A stretch of 62,514 nt of DNA, taken from positions 1-62,514 of the forward strand of contig JAUYUA010000055.1 of assembly GCA_030694935.1 (NCBI GenBank), written 5' to 3'. The notes under the pieces are model-generated. The model was not told the DNA's origin. It did not search any database and worked only from the letters and a program-made list of their open reading frames with translations. Shown piece after piece: positions 62,362 to 62,514 of this stretch (position 1 is its first letter; every line of letters begins with the position of its first letter). The stretch is from Lutibacter sp. (GTDB taxonomy: Bacteria; Bacteroidota; Bacteroidia; Flavobacteriales; Flavobacteriaceae). Position numbers and translations under genes: made by a program.

Positions 62362-62514
62362 AAGGGAGCTGTCAAGAGGCCACTGAAAAAGCTCATCAAA
62401 ATTGAGCAAGATTTATTAAAGCGATTAAGTTTAAAGGTAACTTTGACTTAGTCGCTTTATTATTTTGGTTTCTCAATGTGTTATTTTTGCCAATACCATT
62501 CAAAAATGGCTATA
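62362..62514. mobile_element. possible edge of an insertion sequence
   Basis: Right after accD the sequence GGGAGCTGTCAAGAGGCCAC begins, followed by a long hairpin (AAAGCGATTAAGT...ACTTAGTCGCTTT, 62418-62458). GAGCTGTCAAGA with a nearby CACTGAAAAAG resembles termini of IS1182-like elements, but no transposase fragment can be read with confidence before the window ends. Confidence 0.3.

Overview
The window is chromosomal DNA of a member of the Flavobacteriia (Bacteroidetes). The evidence is: a 287-residue primary sigma factor without region 1.1; promoter -7 boxes of the Bacteroidetes form TAnnTTTG in front of many genes; no Shine-Dalgarno sequences; the type IX secretion gene porT next to ubiE; an exosortase F (XrtF) pair; a lipoprotein TamA homologue (TamL); and an arginine pathway built on an N-acylornithine carbamoyltransferase. 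I recognise the organism only to this level. Almost every gene is a core gene; the unusual material lies between genes.

Layout. 1-1812: tail of an unknown gene and ilvC. 1813-2567: a 755-base gap with low-complexity repeats and two short arginine-rich reading frames that look like an attenuator leader. 2568-13680: a long arginine/proline cluster (GNAT acyltransferase, argG, argC, proC, argD, proA, proB, argF', argB, argE', argH). 13718-15795 (minus strand): rluA-type pseudouridine synthase, engB and an alpha/beta hydrolase. 16002-32084: the division and cell wall cluster mraZ-rsmH-ftsL-ftsI-murE-mraY-[S23 protein]-murD-ftsW-murG-murC-ftsQ-ftsA-ftsZ. 32207-33196: a GatB/Yqey protein, a broken tRNA-Arg copy, an intact tRNA-Arg(TCG) and a 97-bp triple tandem repeat. 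33197-37520 (minus strand): TrkA/TrkH potassium uptake, rpe, rpoD. 37863-40519: an AT-rich three-gene glycan island. 40712-41679: exosortase F and its partner. 41720-49704: GAF reductase, a 53-residue unknown protein, purH, and the rod-shape cluster mreB-mreC-mreD-mrdA-rodA. 49787-51700 (minus strand): rpsT, tRNA-Glu(TTC), proS. 51806-62357: a Tyr/Asn-rich lipoprotein, a FadL-type porin, NifU, ubiE, porT, an rRNA methyltransferase (minus), tamL, fbaA, accD. The last 150 bases hold hairpins that may be the edge of an insertion sequence.

Two systems deserve attention. First, a roughly 90-bp element occurs five times, always in sense orientation and always ending exactly at the start codon of the next gene (S23 gene, ftsW [a tandem pair], mrdA, porT). 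Each copy begins with ATGAAACGAGC, most copies open a 14-codon reading frame starting MKRAITNFD, and the middle carries an optional, variable GC-rich palindrome. Second, arrays of exact 7-bp repeats of several different sequences sit at gene ends; some supply the last or first codons of the genes they touch, and two of them flank the S23 gene inside the division cluster in opposite orientation. Short palindromes have also been inserted into other repeats and into a partial tRNA-Arg copy, which suggests that small palindromic elements are or were active in this genome.
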